Program-made: the position numbers and the translations under genes
Notes under the pieces: model-generated
Told to the model about the DNA's origin: nothing
The model's database searches: none
Seen by the model: the letters and a program-made list of their open reading frames with translations, nothing else
Shown: positions 17,913 to 26,716 of the stretch, in pieces
Numbering within the stretch: the stretch's first letter is position 1
Layout of the letters: each line of letters begins with the position of its first letter
Assembly (NCBI RefSeq): GCF_021117275.1
Contig: NZ_CP088245.1
Coordinates: 3,819,501-3,883,500, forward strand
DNA length: 64,000 bases
Direction of reading: 5' to 3'
From: Metabacillus sp. B2-18
GTDB taxonomy: Bacteria; Bacillota; Bacilli; Bacillales; Bacillaceae

Positions 17913-18407
17913 GTGAGAAAACACCAGTTTGAAAAGAACACACTTAAATTTCTATTAGTATTTGGGCTTATTTCAGTCATTAAAATTATTAAAAAGCCAC
18001 CTATGAAGGATTGGTTAATTATCTTCCTTTTTAAAGGGTATATTTCTTCTATAATGGACAATCTTCTCATTCATCGTGGTTATATAAAATACCCAATAAA
18101 ACTATTTAAATCTTTTGATATTAGCTTTATCTATGATTATTTGTTGTTTCCTCTATCTTGTGTGTATTACAATCAATTAACGAAATCCTCTAGTATCCCA
18201 ATGATTCTTTTAAAAGTGTTTTATTTCAGCATTCCAATGGCTATCGTTGAACATTGGCTTGAAGTAAATACAAAATTAGTCAAATTCAAAAAAGGCTGGA
18301 ACAGTTTATCAAGCTTTGCATCAATCACAATAACCTTTCTTATCGTAAGAACCTTCATTGCTTTTGTAAGAAAAGCTGATGATACACCTGTTCCTAAAGC
18401 CGAATAA
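17913..18407 (+). CDS. CBO0543-type membrane protein of unknown function
   Basis: 164-residue protein with about four or five hydrophobic segments (FLLVFGLISVIKII near residue 12; DWLIIFLFKGYISSIM; YDYLLFPLSCVYY; ITITFLIVRTFIAFV). The pattern YNQLTKSSS...VEHWLEVNTKLVKFKKGW is what I remember for the CBO0543 family of Gram-positive membrane proteins with no assigned role. The GTG at 17913 is chosen because AGGAGGG ends 6 bases before it, whereas the ATG at 17907 overlaps the site. It stands alone between two terminators. Confidence 0.75.
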   Translation: MRKHQFEKNTLKFLLVFGLISVIKIIKKPPMKDWLIIFLFKGYISSIMDNLLIHRGYIKYPIKLFKSFDISFIYDYLLFPLSCVYYNQLTKSSSIPMILLKVFYFSIPMAIVEHWLEVNTKLVKFKKGWNSLSSFASITITFLIVRTFIAFVRKADDTPVPKAE

Positions 18408-18446
18408 AAGCCAGGTAATGAGATACCCTCAATTACCTGGCTTTAT
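18407..18446. terminator. Bidirectional terminator
   Basis: AAAGCCAGGTAAT and ATTACCTGGCTTT, perfect 13-bp stem, between convergent genes ending at 18407 and 18450. Confidence 0.88.
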
Positions 18447-18449
18447 GTA

Positions 18450-18692
18450 TTAGTTGGTTGAATTTAAGTTGATAAGTTGATACGTGACAATTGTTTTAAT
18501 GTTCGTTAATTCTAATTTCTGAACCACAGCTTGTCCAGTTACTTCACCACTCATTGTTTTTCTTACCTCAATCGGTATATCTATTGGGTAAACTCGATAT
18601 CCATCCTTTGATAACTCAAAGGTATTTTCATCAATACGGACTTCTTTTCCCTTTGTCACAATCATTGTGTTAAATTCCATTGGCATTCCCAT
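18450..18692 (-). CDS. ytmB: YtmB, DUF2584 protein
   Basis: 80-residue protein recognised as YtmB by the start MGMPMEFNTMIVTKGKEVRI and the segment KDGYRVYPIDIPIEVRKT. Mostly beta strands by eye, no signal or membrane segment, function unknown. Length equals the family's usual 80 residues. A GAGGAGGGG site precedes the ATG. Sits between pckA and ytmA as in B. subtilis. Confidence 0.92.
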   Translation of the reverse strand: MGMPMEFNTMIVTKGKEVRIDENTFELSKDGYRVYPIDIPIEVRKTMSGEVTGQAVVQKLELTNIKTIVTYQLINLNSTN

Positions 18693-18783
18693 ATAGGACC
18701 CCTCCTCTTTCTACTTGAACTTATACTCATAATACCACCAGAGCTTTTTTATCACACCTATAAAACTTAGTAAAATCAACCTC

Positions 18784-19563
18784 TTATTGTTTTTTCATCC
18801 ATAAACAAAGTCTTTGTAATGTATCACGATTTATTTTCGGAGGAAAATAGTGTGTAAATTGTTCAAAGTACCAACTTTCGACTGGTTTATTTAGCTCCTT
18901 TAACCGTTTTTCTAGCCTGTAAGCATGTTCAACTGATACATTCTTGTCTTTTACACCATGAATAATTAAAGTTGGTGCGTGTAGCTTGTCCAATTCATAT
19001 AAAGGTGTTCTCCAGGCATATCTTTTTGGAAATTTTGTTGGTGTACCACCAATCACTCTTTTCATCATCCTACGTAAATCTTCCCGTTCAACATAAGTTA
19101 AGACCATATCCGTTACACCACCCCACGTAACAACAGAACGAATATCTTCAGCGATAATACCTGCTAATAAGGCCATGACCCCTCCTCTTGAAAATCCGAA
19201 CACATGCACTCTATCAGGCTGGACTTTTGGATGATGTTTTAGAATTTCCATTGCAGAAATAGCATCATAGCGATCTTCTCCAGCAAAATCCTCGTTTCCT
19301 TCTCCCCCCTGATTTCCACGATAAAAAGGAGCCATCACAACAAATCCTTCAGAGGCGAATTGAATGACCCTGCCTATCCTCACCATTCCCACACTTTTAA
19401 TCCCGCCACGTAAATACAATAATCCCTCGTATTTACCTTCACGTACAGGCTCAGCTAGTAAGCCCTTTATTTTTAACTGTTCGGACTGATATGTCACAAT
19501 CCATAAATGAATGTTTGGATTAGGTGAGGGATATTTTATCTTACTAATAATTTCTCCATTCAT
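18784..19563 (-). CDS. ytmA: YtmA, S9-type alpha/beta hydrolase
   Basis: 259-residue predicted serine hydrolase of the prolyl oligopeptidase-like/dienelactone hydrolase group. Nucleophile elbow GFSRGG at about residue 123, acidic residue in IIHGVKDKNVS and catalytic histidine in EQFTHYFPP near the C terminus. No signal peptide, so cytoplasmic. It lacks the N-terminal propeller of true prolyl oligopeptidases. Substrate unknown. Neighbours ytmB and ytl genes keep the B. subtilis order. Confidence 0.88.
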   Translation of the reverse strand: MNGEIISKIKYPSPNPNIHLWIVTYQSEQLKIKGLLAEPVREGKYEGLLYLRGGIKSVGMVRIGRVIQFASEGFVVMAPFYRGNQGGEGNEDFAGEDRYDAISAMEILKHHPKVQPDRVHVFGFSRGGVMALLAGIIAEDIRSVVTWGGVTDMVLTYVEREDLRRMMKRVIGGTPTKFPKRYAWRTPLYELDKLHAPTLIIHGVKDKNVSVEHAYRLEKRLKELNKPVESWYFEQFTHYFPPKINRDTLQRLCLWMKKQ

Positions 19564-19843
19564 CTTACAATCACTCTTTCTTCTTTTGTTCTATTTCTTT
19601 ACCTTTCCCCAAAATACATAACTAGGCATTCACACATTTTTAAAAAGATCATAAATTATCCTATATTCTTTAGAAATCACATTTCATACATTACAAGAGA
19701 ATACACGTTTCTACATCATCTTATTAGAAAACTCAGTTTATCGCCAATTCTAAAGGCGAAACCTTAGTTATTTTTACTATTCATCCAAACCCTATTCTAC
19801 TTGCTTGTCAAAAAAGGTGATATACATCAAGGAGGTTAATGAC

Positions 19844-20833
19844 ATGAAAAAATGGCTGTTGTATTTTTGTGTTGCGTTATTAATTGTTTTACCCCTTTCT
19901 GCATGCAGTCAGGAAAAGGTTGAAACGATTAATCTTGCCGAAGTAACACACTCAATTTTCTACGCCCCTTTATATGTTGCAATGGCGGAAGGTTTCTTTG
20001 AGGAAGAAGGACTTGACGTGAAGTTAACAACAACTTGGGGTGGAGATAAGACAATGACCGCTCTCCTCTCAGACGGCGCAGATATTGCCTTAGTTGGCTC
20101 AGAAACATCTATCTATGTGCATGCACAAGGCTCAAATGATCCGATCATTAATTTTGCTCAACTTACTCAAACAGATGGAACCTTCCTTGTTAGTAGAGAA
20201 AAAATTGAAGATTTTGAATGGGAACAACTAAAAGACAGTACCTTCCTAGGGCAAAGGAAAGGCGGAATGCCGCAAATGGTCGGGGAGTTCGTGTTAAAGG
20301 AGCATGGAATCGATCCCCAAACAGACCTTGATCTCATTCAGAATGTTGATTTTGCAAATATTCCAAGCGCTTTTGCTTCTGGTACAGGAGATTTTGTTCA
20401 GCTTTTCGAACCAACAGCCAGTATTTTTGAAAAAGAAGGCACAGGCCATATCGTCGCTTCATTTGGTACGGAATCCGGCAAGGTTCCTTATACAACGTTT
20501 ATGAGCAAGCAAAGCTTTTTAGATGAAAACGCGGAGGCTGCAAAGAAATTTACAACCGCTATTTATAAAGCACAGCAATGGGTTCAAGAAAAAAGTGTAA
20601 AAGAAATTGCAGAATCCATCGCTCCTCAGTTCGAAGATACAGAACTAGAGTTGATTGAAACAGTTGTACAACGATACAAAGAACAAGGCTCATTTGCAAC
20701 CGATCCGATATTGGATGTTGAAGAGTGGGAAAATCTCCAAAACATTATGGATGAAGCTGGGGAACTGCCTATGAGAGTCGATCACGAAACACTTGTTAAT
20801 ACCTCTTTTGCAGAAGAAGTATCAAGCAAGTAA
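19844..20833 (+). CDS. ytlA: YtlA, ABC transporter substrate-binding lipoprotein
   Basis: 329-residue solute-binding protein of the NMT1/SsuA (nitrate-sulfonate-taurine-thiamine precursor) family. Signal WLLYFCVALLIVLPLSAC with lipobox LSAC; family signatures LAEVTHSIFYAPLYVAMAEGFFEEEGLDV and DGADIALVGSETS. The ATG at 19844 follows GGAGG by 9 bases; a longer frame from 19805 has no site. First gene of a three-gene importer. The 280 bp upstream hold a small hairpin (CGCC-N9-GGCG near 19743-19759) but no riboswitch I recognise. Ligand unknown. Confidence 0.9.
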   Translation: MKKWLLYFCVALLIVLPLSACSQEKVETINLAEVTHSIFYAPLYVAMAEGFFEEEGLDVKLTTTWGGDKTMTALLSDGADIALVGSETSIYVHAQGSNDPIINFAQLTQTDGTFLVSREKIEDFEWEQLKDSTFLGQRKGGMPQMVGEFVLKEHGIDPQTDLDLIQNVDFANIPSAFASGTGDFVQLFEPTASIFEKEGTGHIVASFGTESGKVPYTTFMSKQSFLDENAEAAKKFTTAIYKAQQWVQEKSVKEIAESIAPQFEDTELELIETVVQRYKEQGSFATDPILDVEEWENLQNIMDEAGELPMRVDHETLVNTSFAEEVSSK

Positions 20834-20845
20834 GGAGGAGCTATT

Positions 20846-21616
20846 ATGTCATTTTTACTCGTCGATCATGTTCACCACATCTATTTAACAAAAGACTCGG
20901 CGACAGTTGCTTTAGAAGGTATTCAACTTTCTATCGAGGAAGGGGAATTTGTCTCCTTCCTTGGTCCTAGCGGCTGTGGCAAAACAACATTATTATCAAT
21001 TATTGCCGGCCTTATTAAACCTATTGAGGGTACGGTAAGTATTGCAAATAAACCTATTACAAAACCTGATGAATTAATTGGCTATATGCTTCAACAGGAT
21101 TATTTATTTCCTTGGAAAACCATCGAAGAAAATGTCACATTAGGCTTGAAAATAACTAATCAAAAAACACCTGAAACTACTGAAAAAACATTAGATTTAT
21201 TAAGGAAAATGGGCCTTGATTCAGTAGAAAAACAGTTCCCTAGCCAACTTTCAGGTGGAATGAGACAACGGGCAGCTCTTGTGCGTACATTAGCGACAAA
21301 TCCCCAGATTTTATTACTTGATGAGCCCTTTTCTGCTCTTGATTATCAAACAAAACTGAAACTTGAAGATCTTGTTGTTCAAACGTTAAAGGATTTTAAT
21401 AAAACAGCAATCCTTGTCACACATGATATAGGCGAGGCTATTGCAATGAGTGACAGAATATTTGTTTTCTCAGCTAAACCAGGGAGACTGAGTAGAACCT
21501 ATTTAATTCCTAAAGAAATTCGCGAGCTTCCTCCATTTTATGCAAGACAGCATCCAAAGTTCTCAGAATTATTTCAGCAAATATGGAAGGAGCTGGATCA
21601 GAATGAAACAGAATGA
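20846..21616 (+). CDS. ytlC: YtlC, ABC transporter ATP-binding subunit
   Basis: 256-residue ATPase of the SsuB/TauB class. Walker [10 protein letters not shown] at about residue 39, Q-loop [12 protein letters not shown], signature [16 protein letters not shown], Walker [13 protein letters not shown] and H-loop VTHDIGEA. An AAGGAGGAG site lies 5 bases before the ATG, 12 bp after ytlA. It overlaps the start of the permease gene by 14 bp. Drives uptake of the unknown YtlA ligand. Confidence 0.94.
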   Translation: MSFLLVDHVHHIYLTKDSATVALEGIQLSIEEGEFVSFLGPSGCGKTTLLSIIAGLIKPIEGTVSIANKPITKPDELIGYMLQQDYLFPWKTIEENVTLGLKITNQKTPETTEKTLDLLRKMGLDSVEKQFPSQLSGGMRQRAALVRTLATNPQILLLDEPFSALDYQTKLKLEDLVVQTLKDFNKTAILVTHDIGEAIAMSDRIFVFSAKPGRLSRTYLIPKEIRELPPFYARQHPKFSELFQQIWKELDQNETE

Positions 21617-22418
21617 AAGCATTGAACTCCTTCATAGAAATTATAAACGAGGTCTTGAACGAGAAAAAAAGTGGATCAGATTTTATCAACTATTAATTTT
21701 CATTTGTTTTTTTGGACTTTGGGAAATAGCGGGCAAAAGAGAATGGATTGATCCATTACTTTTCAGCTCACCCTCAAAGATATGGAAGCTATTCCTTACG
21801 AAAATAAATGACGGAACCCTACTTTCTCACCTTGGTGTGACTCTTTTCGAAACTGTACTTGGCTTTATATTAGGGACAGCGTTAGGTGCACTACTTGCAG
21901 CGATTTTATGGTGGTCACCAAGATTATCAAAGATACTTGATCCTTACCTTGTTATAATGAATGCTATGCCAAAAGTGGCTCTTGGTCCAATATTAATCGT
22001 AGGTTTAGGTCCTGGTTTTTTTTCGATCATTGCAATGGGGACAATTATTTCGGTTATCATTACAACAATCGTTGTGTACACGTCTTTTAAAGAAGTAGAT
22101 TCAAATTATATTAAGGTGCTGCAAACGTTTAAAGCGAGCAAATTCCAAACCTTTAAAGAAGCCGTTTTACCAGCTTCATTTCCTACAATTGTTTCGACTC
22201 TAAAAGTAAATGTAGGGTTATCATGGGTAGGTGTAATTGTAGGGGAGTTTCTTGTTTCAGCAAAAGGATTGGGTTATATGATCATTTATGGATTCCAAGT
22301 ATTTAATTTCACTCTTGTCTTATTGAGCCTAATCATTATTGCCTTTTTTGCTACTATTATGTACCAGGGCGTTGAATTGCTGGAGAAACGATTGATTAAA
22401 AACGACAAAAGAGGCTGA
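21603..22418 (+). CDS. ytlD: YtlD, ABC transporter permease
   Basis: 271-residue membrane subunit of the SsuC/TauC family with six predicted helices and the EAA-type loop [20 protein letters not shown] at about residue 178. I start at the ATG at 21603 inside the end of ytlC (site AAGGAG 8-12 bases upstream); a longer frame from 21540 would be out of keeping with the family. Completes the YtlACD importer. The gene end is followed at once by an elaborate nested hairpin. Confidence 0.92.
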   Translation: MKQNESIELLHRNYKRGLEREKKWIRFYQLLIFICFFGLWEIAGKREWIDPLLFSSPSKIWKLFLTKINDGTLLSHLGVTLFETVLGFILGTALGALLAAILWWSPRLSKILDPYLVIMNAMPKVALGPILIVGLGPGFFSIIAMGTIISVIITTIVVYTSFKEVDSNYIKVLQTFKASKFQTFKEAVLPASFPTIVSTLKVNVGLSWVGVIVGEFLVSAKGLGYMIIYGFQVFNFTLVLLSLIIIAFFATIMYQGVELLEKRLIKNDKRG

Positions 22419-22474
22419 CTACGATGTTCCCTCATTGCTCCTTGAGGGTTCATCGTTTGCCGCCTCTATTTTAA
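22410..22474. terminator. Nested three-stem bidirectional terminator
   Basis: Stem AGAGGC/GCCTCT encloses ACGATG/CATCGT, which encloses CCCTCA/TGAGGG around an 8-base loop, with symmetric TT internal loops. It lies between the convergent ytlD and ytkD. Confidence 0.78.
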
Positions 22475-22936
22475 TCTTCTTTTTATTTCCTCAATACTTC
22501 TTTGTAATACATCATCTTTCATGATAAAACTAAATTTTTTATCCTTTTGAATCCCTTCAGGCAGTTCCTTAAGTAACACAGGTCCAAATGTTTCAAAATA
22601 GCCATCTTGTTCAACTAATTGATTAACCATAGCAAAATAGATATTCTTTACGATAACCTTTTCTTTACCTTTTACTTTATATTGGCCAATATATTCTATT
22701 TCTTTAACAATTCCACCTGTCTCCTCTTTCACTTCCCTAATAGCTGCTTCAAGGGCCGTTTCATTGTCCTCAACCTTTCCTCCCGGAAATTCAAATCCAC
22801 GATCAGAATGCTTTGTTAGCAACCATTGGTCTTGATGACGGCAAACAACCCAAACATGTTTGGGATCTTTCGAAAAAGGATGATCATCAAAAGATAAAAC
22901 AACTTCATTGTGATAATAATCTATAAATCGGTACAT
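22466..22936 (-). CDS. ytkD: YtkD, Nudix nucleoside triphosphate hydrolase
   Basis: 156-residue Nudix enzyme. Nudix box GGKVEDNETALEAAIREVKEETGG at about residues 51-74 has all the metal-binding glutamates. The B. subtilis relative hydrolyses 8-oxo-dGTP and other nucleotides and contributes to antimutation and stress survival. Start at 22936 (ATGTACCGATT...). Last bases overlap the terminator stem. Position next to ytlD and upstream of dps matches B. subtilis. Confidence 0.9.
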   Translation of the reverse strand: MYRFIDYYHNEVVLSFDDHPFSKDPKHVWVVCRHQDQWLLTKHSDRGFEFPGGKVEDNETALEAAIREVKEETGGIVKEIEYIGQYKVKGKEKVIVKNIYFAMVNQLVEQDGYFETFGPVLLKELPEGIQKDKKFSFIMKDDVLQRSIEEIKRRLK

Positions 22937-23002
22937 GTTAATCCCTCTATTTTTTTCCTAATAAACAAATCTTATCACAATGTCAAAACTCTGTATAACG
23001 GT

Positions 23003-23335
23003 TTATTCTTGTTCATTAATTTTTGACATGAGCTGATTTGTCCGAATATGCTCTTTTGCCTCTTCATCACCTAGCTCATAAATCATACGATATATTTTCA
23101 TATTCGTATCATCAATTGCATCATTTTCTCGATCATAATGGTACTGAACATATGGTGTATGTGAGCGAAGGAAACCTTGAAAATCGCTTGAGTATACTTG
23201 ATCGAAATACTCCCTGAGCTGAACGATTTCTTCATCGGTTGCCTCTATTTTAAAATCCCATGCAGAAGCTGTACTTAACTGTGAAATTTGCCCACTTCCC
23301 ACCGTAATATAATACGTTTTCTTATTATTCTCCAT
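23003..23335 (-). CDS. Conserved Bacillaceae protein of unknown function, 110 residues
   Basis: 110-residue soluble protein beginning MENNKKTYYITVGSGQIS; two apparent parts, a beta-rich start (TYYITVGSGQISQ, WDFKIEATDEE) and an amphipathic helical remainder (EEIVQLREYFDQVYSSD; YRMIYELGDEEAKEHI). No signal, cysteine or metal motif. I have a vague memory of such proteins labelled 'hydrolase' in Bacillus genomes, but no catalytic residues are apparent, so I assign no function. Stands alone between ytkD and a short divergent gene. Confidence 0.72.
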   Translation of the reverse strand: MENNKKTYYITVGSGQISQLSTASAWDFKIEATDEEIVQLREYFDQVYSSDFQGFLRSHTPYVQYHYDRENDAIDDTNMKIYRMIYELGDEEAKEHIRTNQLMSKINEQE

Positions 23336-23476
23336 GTCGACAACTCCTTCAATTATCCTTATGTTATGTTTTGTTCATATTCTTTGTAATATTCAGCGAG
23401 ATATTAATTAGAATAGTTCTACTCTTAATAACAAAAAATACGAAGAAGCTACGATTAAAAACTGGAGGACAATACT

Positions 23477-23689
23477 GTGAACATTGAACTTTTTACAAAT
23501 CCAGAGCTTAGTAAATTCCGCGCAGATGAAGAAGATGTGTATGCCTATGTTAAATCAATCCTAGAAAAAACAAGCAAGCAGGACATGCTCTCTTGGCTCA
23601 ATACTCTATCAGAGGAAGACCTGCACTCTCTTATGATTCCATATTTTTCAGAGAAGCTTTCTGAAGACCTTGCTGATAGAGAGCTTTAA
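23477..23689 (+). CDS. Small acidic protein of unknown function, 70 residues
   Basis: Starts at a GTG (23477) 7 bases after a GGAGG site. Sequence MNIELFTNPELSKFRADEEDVYAYVKSILEK-like, acidic and helical, with no membrane or metal motif. A perfect hairpin terminator follows the stop, and the ribosome site is good, which supports a real gene. Family not recognised. Confidence 0.68.
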   Translation: MNIELFTNPELSKFRADEEDVYAYVKSILEKTSKQDMLSWLNTLSEEDLHSLMIPYFSEKLSEDLADREL

Positions 23690-23694
23690 CAGTG

Positions 23695-23728
23695 AAAAAA
23701 GCAGGCGATGATCACATCACCTGCTTTC
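23695..23728. terminator. Bidirectional terminator before dps
   Basis: AAAGCAGGCGATG-atca-CATCACCTGCTTT (one mismatch) with flanking A and T runs. Confidence 0.82.
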
Positions 23729-23731
23729 TGC

Positions 23732-24172
23732 TTATTTTCCTAAGAAAGACTTTAACATCCAATTATGCTTTTCTAAGCTTTGATGAATAGCCAATAGCAT
23801 ATCACCAGTTGTTTCATCTCCTACCTCACCAGCTAAATCCATTCCTTCTTTTAGCTCATCTACTAACACACTAAAATCATCGTAGATGTTTTGAACCATT
23901 TGTTCTGCTGTTTCACTTCCATCAGCTTCTTTAATTGAAGCAAGCTCTAAGCTTTCTCTCATTGTAGCAACCGGTGCTCCTTCAAGAGCTAATAAGCGTT
24001 CAGCTAGTTCATCAATATGGACAGCTGCTTCGGTATAGAACTCCTCAAACTTTTCATGCAATGTAAAGAAGTTTTTCCCTTTAACAAACCAATGATAATT
24101 ATGTAGTTTTACATAAAGCACCGTCCAGTTGGCAATTTGTTTATTTACTGTAGTTACTAGTTTCTCTGACAT
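23732..24172 (-). CDS. dps: Dps-family DNA-protection/ferritin-like protein
   Basis: 146-residue mini-ferritin. Ferroxidase-site residues are visible in [22 protein letters not shown] (His and Asp/Glu ligands) and [15 protein letters not shown]. Relatives form dodecamers that oxidise and store iron and shield DNA in starvation and peroxide stress. The gene corresponds to B. subtilis ytkB/dps. A clear sigma-B promoter lies upstream at 24204-24228, the expected general-stress control; I see no PerR box. Confidence 0.93.
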   Translation of the reverse strand: MSEKLVTTVNKQIANWTVLYVKLHNYHWFVKGKNFFTLHEKFEEFYTEAAVHIDELAERLLALEGAPVATMRESLELASIKEADGSETAEQMVQNIYDDFSVLVDELKEGMDLAGEVGDETTGDMLLAIHQSLEKHNWMLKSFLGK

Positions 24173-24203
24173 CTTAATTCCTCCTTTATTATCTACTAGT
24201 ACT

Positions 24204-24228
24204 TTACCCCAGTTTTTCTACTTTAAAC
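24204..24228 (-). promoter_or_regulatory. Sigma-B promoter of dps
   Basis: Minus strand GTTTAA (24223-24228), 13-bp spacer, GGGTAA (24204-24209): full match to the general-stress sigma-B consensus GTTTAA-N12-15-GGGWAW, 30 bp upstream of dps. Confidence 0.8.
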
Positions 24229-24330
24229 GCCTGAACATACTAAAAACATTGTATAAACATGTTAGATCTTTCATGATATGATAACTAGTAATAGAATAAG
24301 TAGAGGAAGATTTTTTGGGAGGATAATGTA

Positions 24331-24504
24331 TTGAAAAATGTTTTTATTATCTGCATCATCATTGTCATTATTGTGCTTTTGCTTAGCCTTTTAACGACAA
24401 GAAAAGCCTATCAATATAAACATACTGTTGATCCAATTAAAAAGCCAGTTAACAATCAAGAAACACAAGAGAAAGATCAAGAAAAACCCACGCAAAATCA
24501 ATAA
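24331..24504 (+). CDS. ytzI: YtzI-like small membrane protein
   Basis: 57 residues from a TTG at 24331, 8 bases after GGGAGGA. One transmembrane helix (VFIICIIIVIIVLLLSLL, residues 4-21), then a hydrophilic tail ending KPTQNQ. I recognise it as YtzI by position next to dps and by the single-helix plan, with moderate certainty. Its last codons form the left arm of a terminator hairpin. Function unknown. Confidence 0.72.
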   Translation: MKNVFIICIIIVIIVLLLSLLTTRKAYQYKHTVDPIKKPVNNQETQEKDQEKPTQNQ

Positions 24505-24520
24505 ATTGCGTGGGTTTTCT
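24483..24520. terminator. Terminator overlapping the end of ytzI
   Basis: AAAACCCACGCAA / TTGCGTGGGTTTT, perfect 13-bp stem, loop of ten bases containing the stop codon. Confidence 0.88.
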
Positions 24521-24529
24521 CTTAGCCTT

Positions 24530-25471
24530 TTAGTAACTTTCATAAACATAAGGTGATTCCGGTTGTTCAACACGGTCAATTTCGGAAACCTCAATTGAAG
24601 GTAATGTCCAATCTTGATACTTTACTGTTGTAATTGTACCAGTTAGTTTCACCCATTGATCATCACCCAATGTCTCTGCTTCTGGAGATGTTGCCAATGT
24701 TCCAAACACTGATGCATCTGCCACACAACATGATAAACCAAACCTTGCGATGACAAATTGATTTTCTTTAAAATCATGTTCTCTAAAAACAAACCCTAAC
24801 ATCTCTACCTTTTTTCCAACGAACTTATCAGGGTTTTCGTCAAGTATCGAGGTCATTGCTATAAAATTTTCTTCAGTAAATTGAATGGTTTCCATTTCAA
24901 GCATTTTCTGCTCAAGTTGTGCATAAAAGTCCACTGGTTTTTCCTGAACCTCAAATCCTTCAGGGTGTTCAAGTGGTACATCCGGAATGTTGGAAGACTG
25001 CGCAACTTTATTTCCTACACTTTCATCTAACTCATTCAAATAAGCTTCAGGATCACTTAAGTAAGCCTCAGCCTTTGATGTATCTTGCTCTTCTAGATTT
25101 GTCTTAAATCCTCTTTTGGCAGCAACAGAGCTATCCAACACAACATCTGGAAATAAAAATCCAGTTATAATAGGAAAAACAAATAAGGAATAAACAAGTA
25201 GCGTTTTTATTGGAGAAGATGAAACAGCATGGTCTGTTCCACAATCACAGTAAAGCTCAGCTTGCTTTTTAGAACCACTTCTCCAGATTTGGATCGCACC
25301 TAACAGGGCAAAAACAATAATTGCAAAATTCATAAAAGGCATCATTTTTGGTGCAATAAAATGAACCATATTTCCTGTGATGACTAACTTAAGCATTAAT
25401 AAGGTAAATCCAATTAATATAATTCCTCGGATATATAGTTGAAATCGATACTGCGCATGTTGTTTTTCCAT
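24530..25471 (-). CDS. ycgQ: YcgQ-like TIGR03943 (UPF0703) membrane protein
   Basis: 313-residue protein with two N-terminal helices (IRGIILIGFTLLMLKLV; FMNFAIIVFALLGAIQIW), a CDCG segment (YCDCGTDHA), two more helices and a large extracytoplasmic C-terminal domain (EMLGFVFREHDF..., SCCVADASVFG). Such proteins are always paired with a DUF318 permease, as here with the next gene 22 bp upstream. In other bacteria the pair has been connected to metal homeostasis; substrate unknown. The CDCG and SCC cysteines could bind metal, which is inference. Confidence 0.85.
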   Translation of the reverse strand: MEKQHAQYRFQLYIRGIILIGFTLLMLKLVITGNMVHFIAPKMMPFMNFAIIVFALLGAIQIWRSGSKKQAELYCDCGTDHAVSSSPIKTLLVYSLFVFPIITGFLFPDVVLDSSVAAKRGFKTNLEEQDTSKAEAYLSDPEAYLNELDESVGNKVAQSSNIPDVPLEHPEGFEVQEKPVDFYAQLEQKMLEMETIQFTEENFIAMTSILDENPDKFVGKKVEMLGFVFREHDFKENQFVIARFGLSCCVADASVFGTLATSPEAETLGDDQWVKLTGTITTVKYQDWTLPSIEVSEIDRVEQPESPYVYESY

Positions 25472-25493
25472 ATAATCTCTAAACCTCCTTTAC

Positions 25494-26498
25494 TTATAAA
25501 AATAGAATCTGGTAAATAATAATAGAGATATAAACAACAATAGTAACGACTAGAATAAACGCTGCAACAAACCTTGCTTTAAAGAAAGCAAAAAGCATAA
25601 TTGTATTCTTCAAATCAAGCATTGGACCATATACTAAAAAAGCAAGTAATGAACCGGCAGTAAATGTACCACCAAAAGAAGCTGCAACAAAGGCATCTGC
25701 TTCAGAGCATAGTGATAGAATATAACCAAACCCCATCATTAATGCAGGAGAAAGGAACTCGTTCGTTCCAAGCTCAGTCAACAGAGTACGATCAAGAAAT
25801 GTTTGAAAAAGACTGGCGATTAATGCCCCCATTATTAAAAATTTTCCCATTTCAAAAAATTCATCACTTGCATGAAATAACGTAGATTTTAACTTTCCTA
25901 CTTTTTCTTCTTGATTAGTATTCCCTTCTACTACTACATCCTCTTTCGTCCATTTTAATTGATTGGTGTTCTTAAACAAAAGATAAATGATAAACCCGAT
26001 CACAATCGACAAAACAAACGCTAACCCCATTCTTGCATAAGCAATATGAAGCTCTGAAGAAAAGGCATAATAGGTTGAAGCAAATACAACTGGATTTAAG
26101 ATCGGTGCCCCAACCAGAAAGACTACCCCAATATGTAACGGCATTCCCTTTTTCATCAACCTTCTTACAATCGGAACAATTGCACATTCGCAAATAGGGA
26201 AAATAGCTCCTAGTAATGCTGCTGGCAAAAGAGCAAGAATCGCATTTCTAGGCAATGCTCTTTTAATTAAATCTTCAGAAACATATGTTTGAATAAGCGC
26301 TGAAACAAAAACTCCTAACAAAATAAAGGGTATCGCTTCTAATAGAATACTTAAAAACATCGTGTTGACTGTTAATAATTCTGAAGGAATGTTAAATGAT
26401 AGATCCTGAAAATCAACAAATAGGAATAAGTAAAAAAATAAACCTATTAACCCGAGAGCAATAAATTCACGAAATAGTGGTATGACGATTTTATTCAT
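25494..26498 (-). CDS. ycgR: YcgR-like DUF318 (UPF0718) permease
   Basis: 334-residue membrane protein with about eight to ten helices and the family motifs PICECAIVPIVRRLMKKG (about residue 101) and SLCSEADAFVAASFG (about residue 260), both containing cysteine-glutamate pairs. First gene of a two-gene operon with the TIGR03943 protein. Divergent from folE2 across 218 bp. In B. subtilis the pair YcgR/YcgQ is encoded elsewhere, so this placement beside folE2 differs from the synteny otherwise seen. Confidence 0.85.
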   Translation of the reverse strand: MNKIVIPLFREFIALGLIGLFFYLFLFVDFQDLSFNIPSELLTVNTMFLSILLEAIPFILLGVFVSALIQTYVSEDLIKRALPRNAILALLPAALLGAIFPICECAIVPIVRRLMKKGMPLHIGVVFLVGAPILNPVVFASTYYAFSSELHIAYARMGLAFVLSIVIGFIIYLLFKNTNQLKWTKEDVVVEGNTNQEEKVGKLKSTLFHASDEFFEMGKFLIMGALIASLFQTFLDRTLLTELGTNEFLSPALMMGFGYILSLCSEADAFVAASFGGTFTAGSLLAFLVYGPMLDLKNTIMLFAFFKARFVAAFILVVTIVVYISIIIYQILFL

Positions 26499-26655
26499 TT
26501 TTGAACTCCTATCCTATTAATCTTTGTTCTATATCATACTAGTTTTCTTGCGAGATTATGTCTTTTTAATTATGAACTTTTCTTTACATTCTTTTTTCAT
26601 TCTAGTTCTTTTACTAAAATTCGACACATCCCAACACATTCCAGAGATTTATTCG

Positions 26656-26685
26656 TTGAAGTTTTCTATTGACTTACAGTATACT
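26656..26685 (+). promoter_or_regulatory. Candidate folE2 promoter
   Basis: TTGAAG (26656-26661), 18 bp, TATACT (26680-26685), 31 bp before the gene. An inverted CTCTCA/TGAGAG pair (26684-26707) follows directly. No Zur-like box found. Confidence 0.5.
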
Positions 26686-26716
26686 CTCAATATCGAGTAA
26701 GTGAGAGGGGATTAAA

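Noticed and set aside
19564..19843. Riboswitch before ytlA
   Set aside because: Only a short CGCC/GGCG hairpin is present; none of the TPP, guanidine, preQ1 or c-di-GMP core motifs is seen.
24173..24330. PerR box upstream of dps
   Set aside because: No TTATAAT-N-ATTATAA-like dyad; the sigma-B promoter explains the gene's expected control.
26499..26716. Zur box between ycgR and folE2
   Set aside because: No stretch approaches the AAATCGTAAT half-site; the closest (AGATTATG) is too weak.
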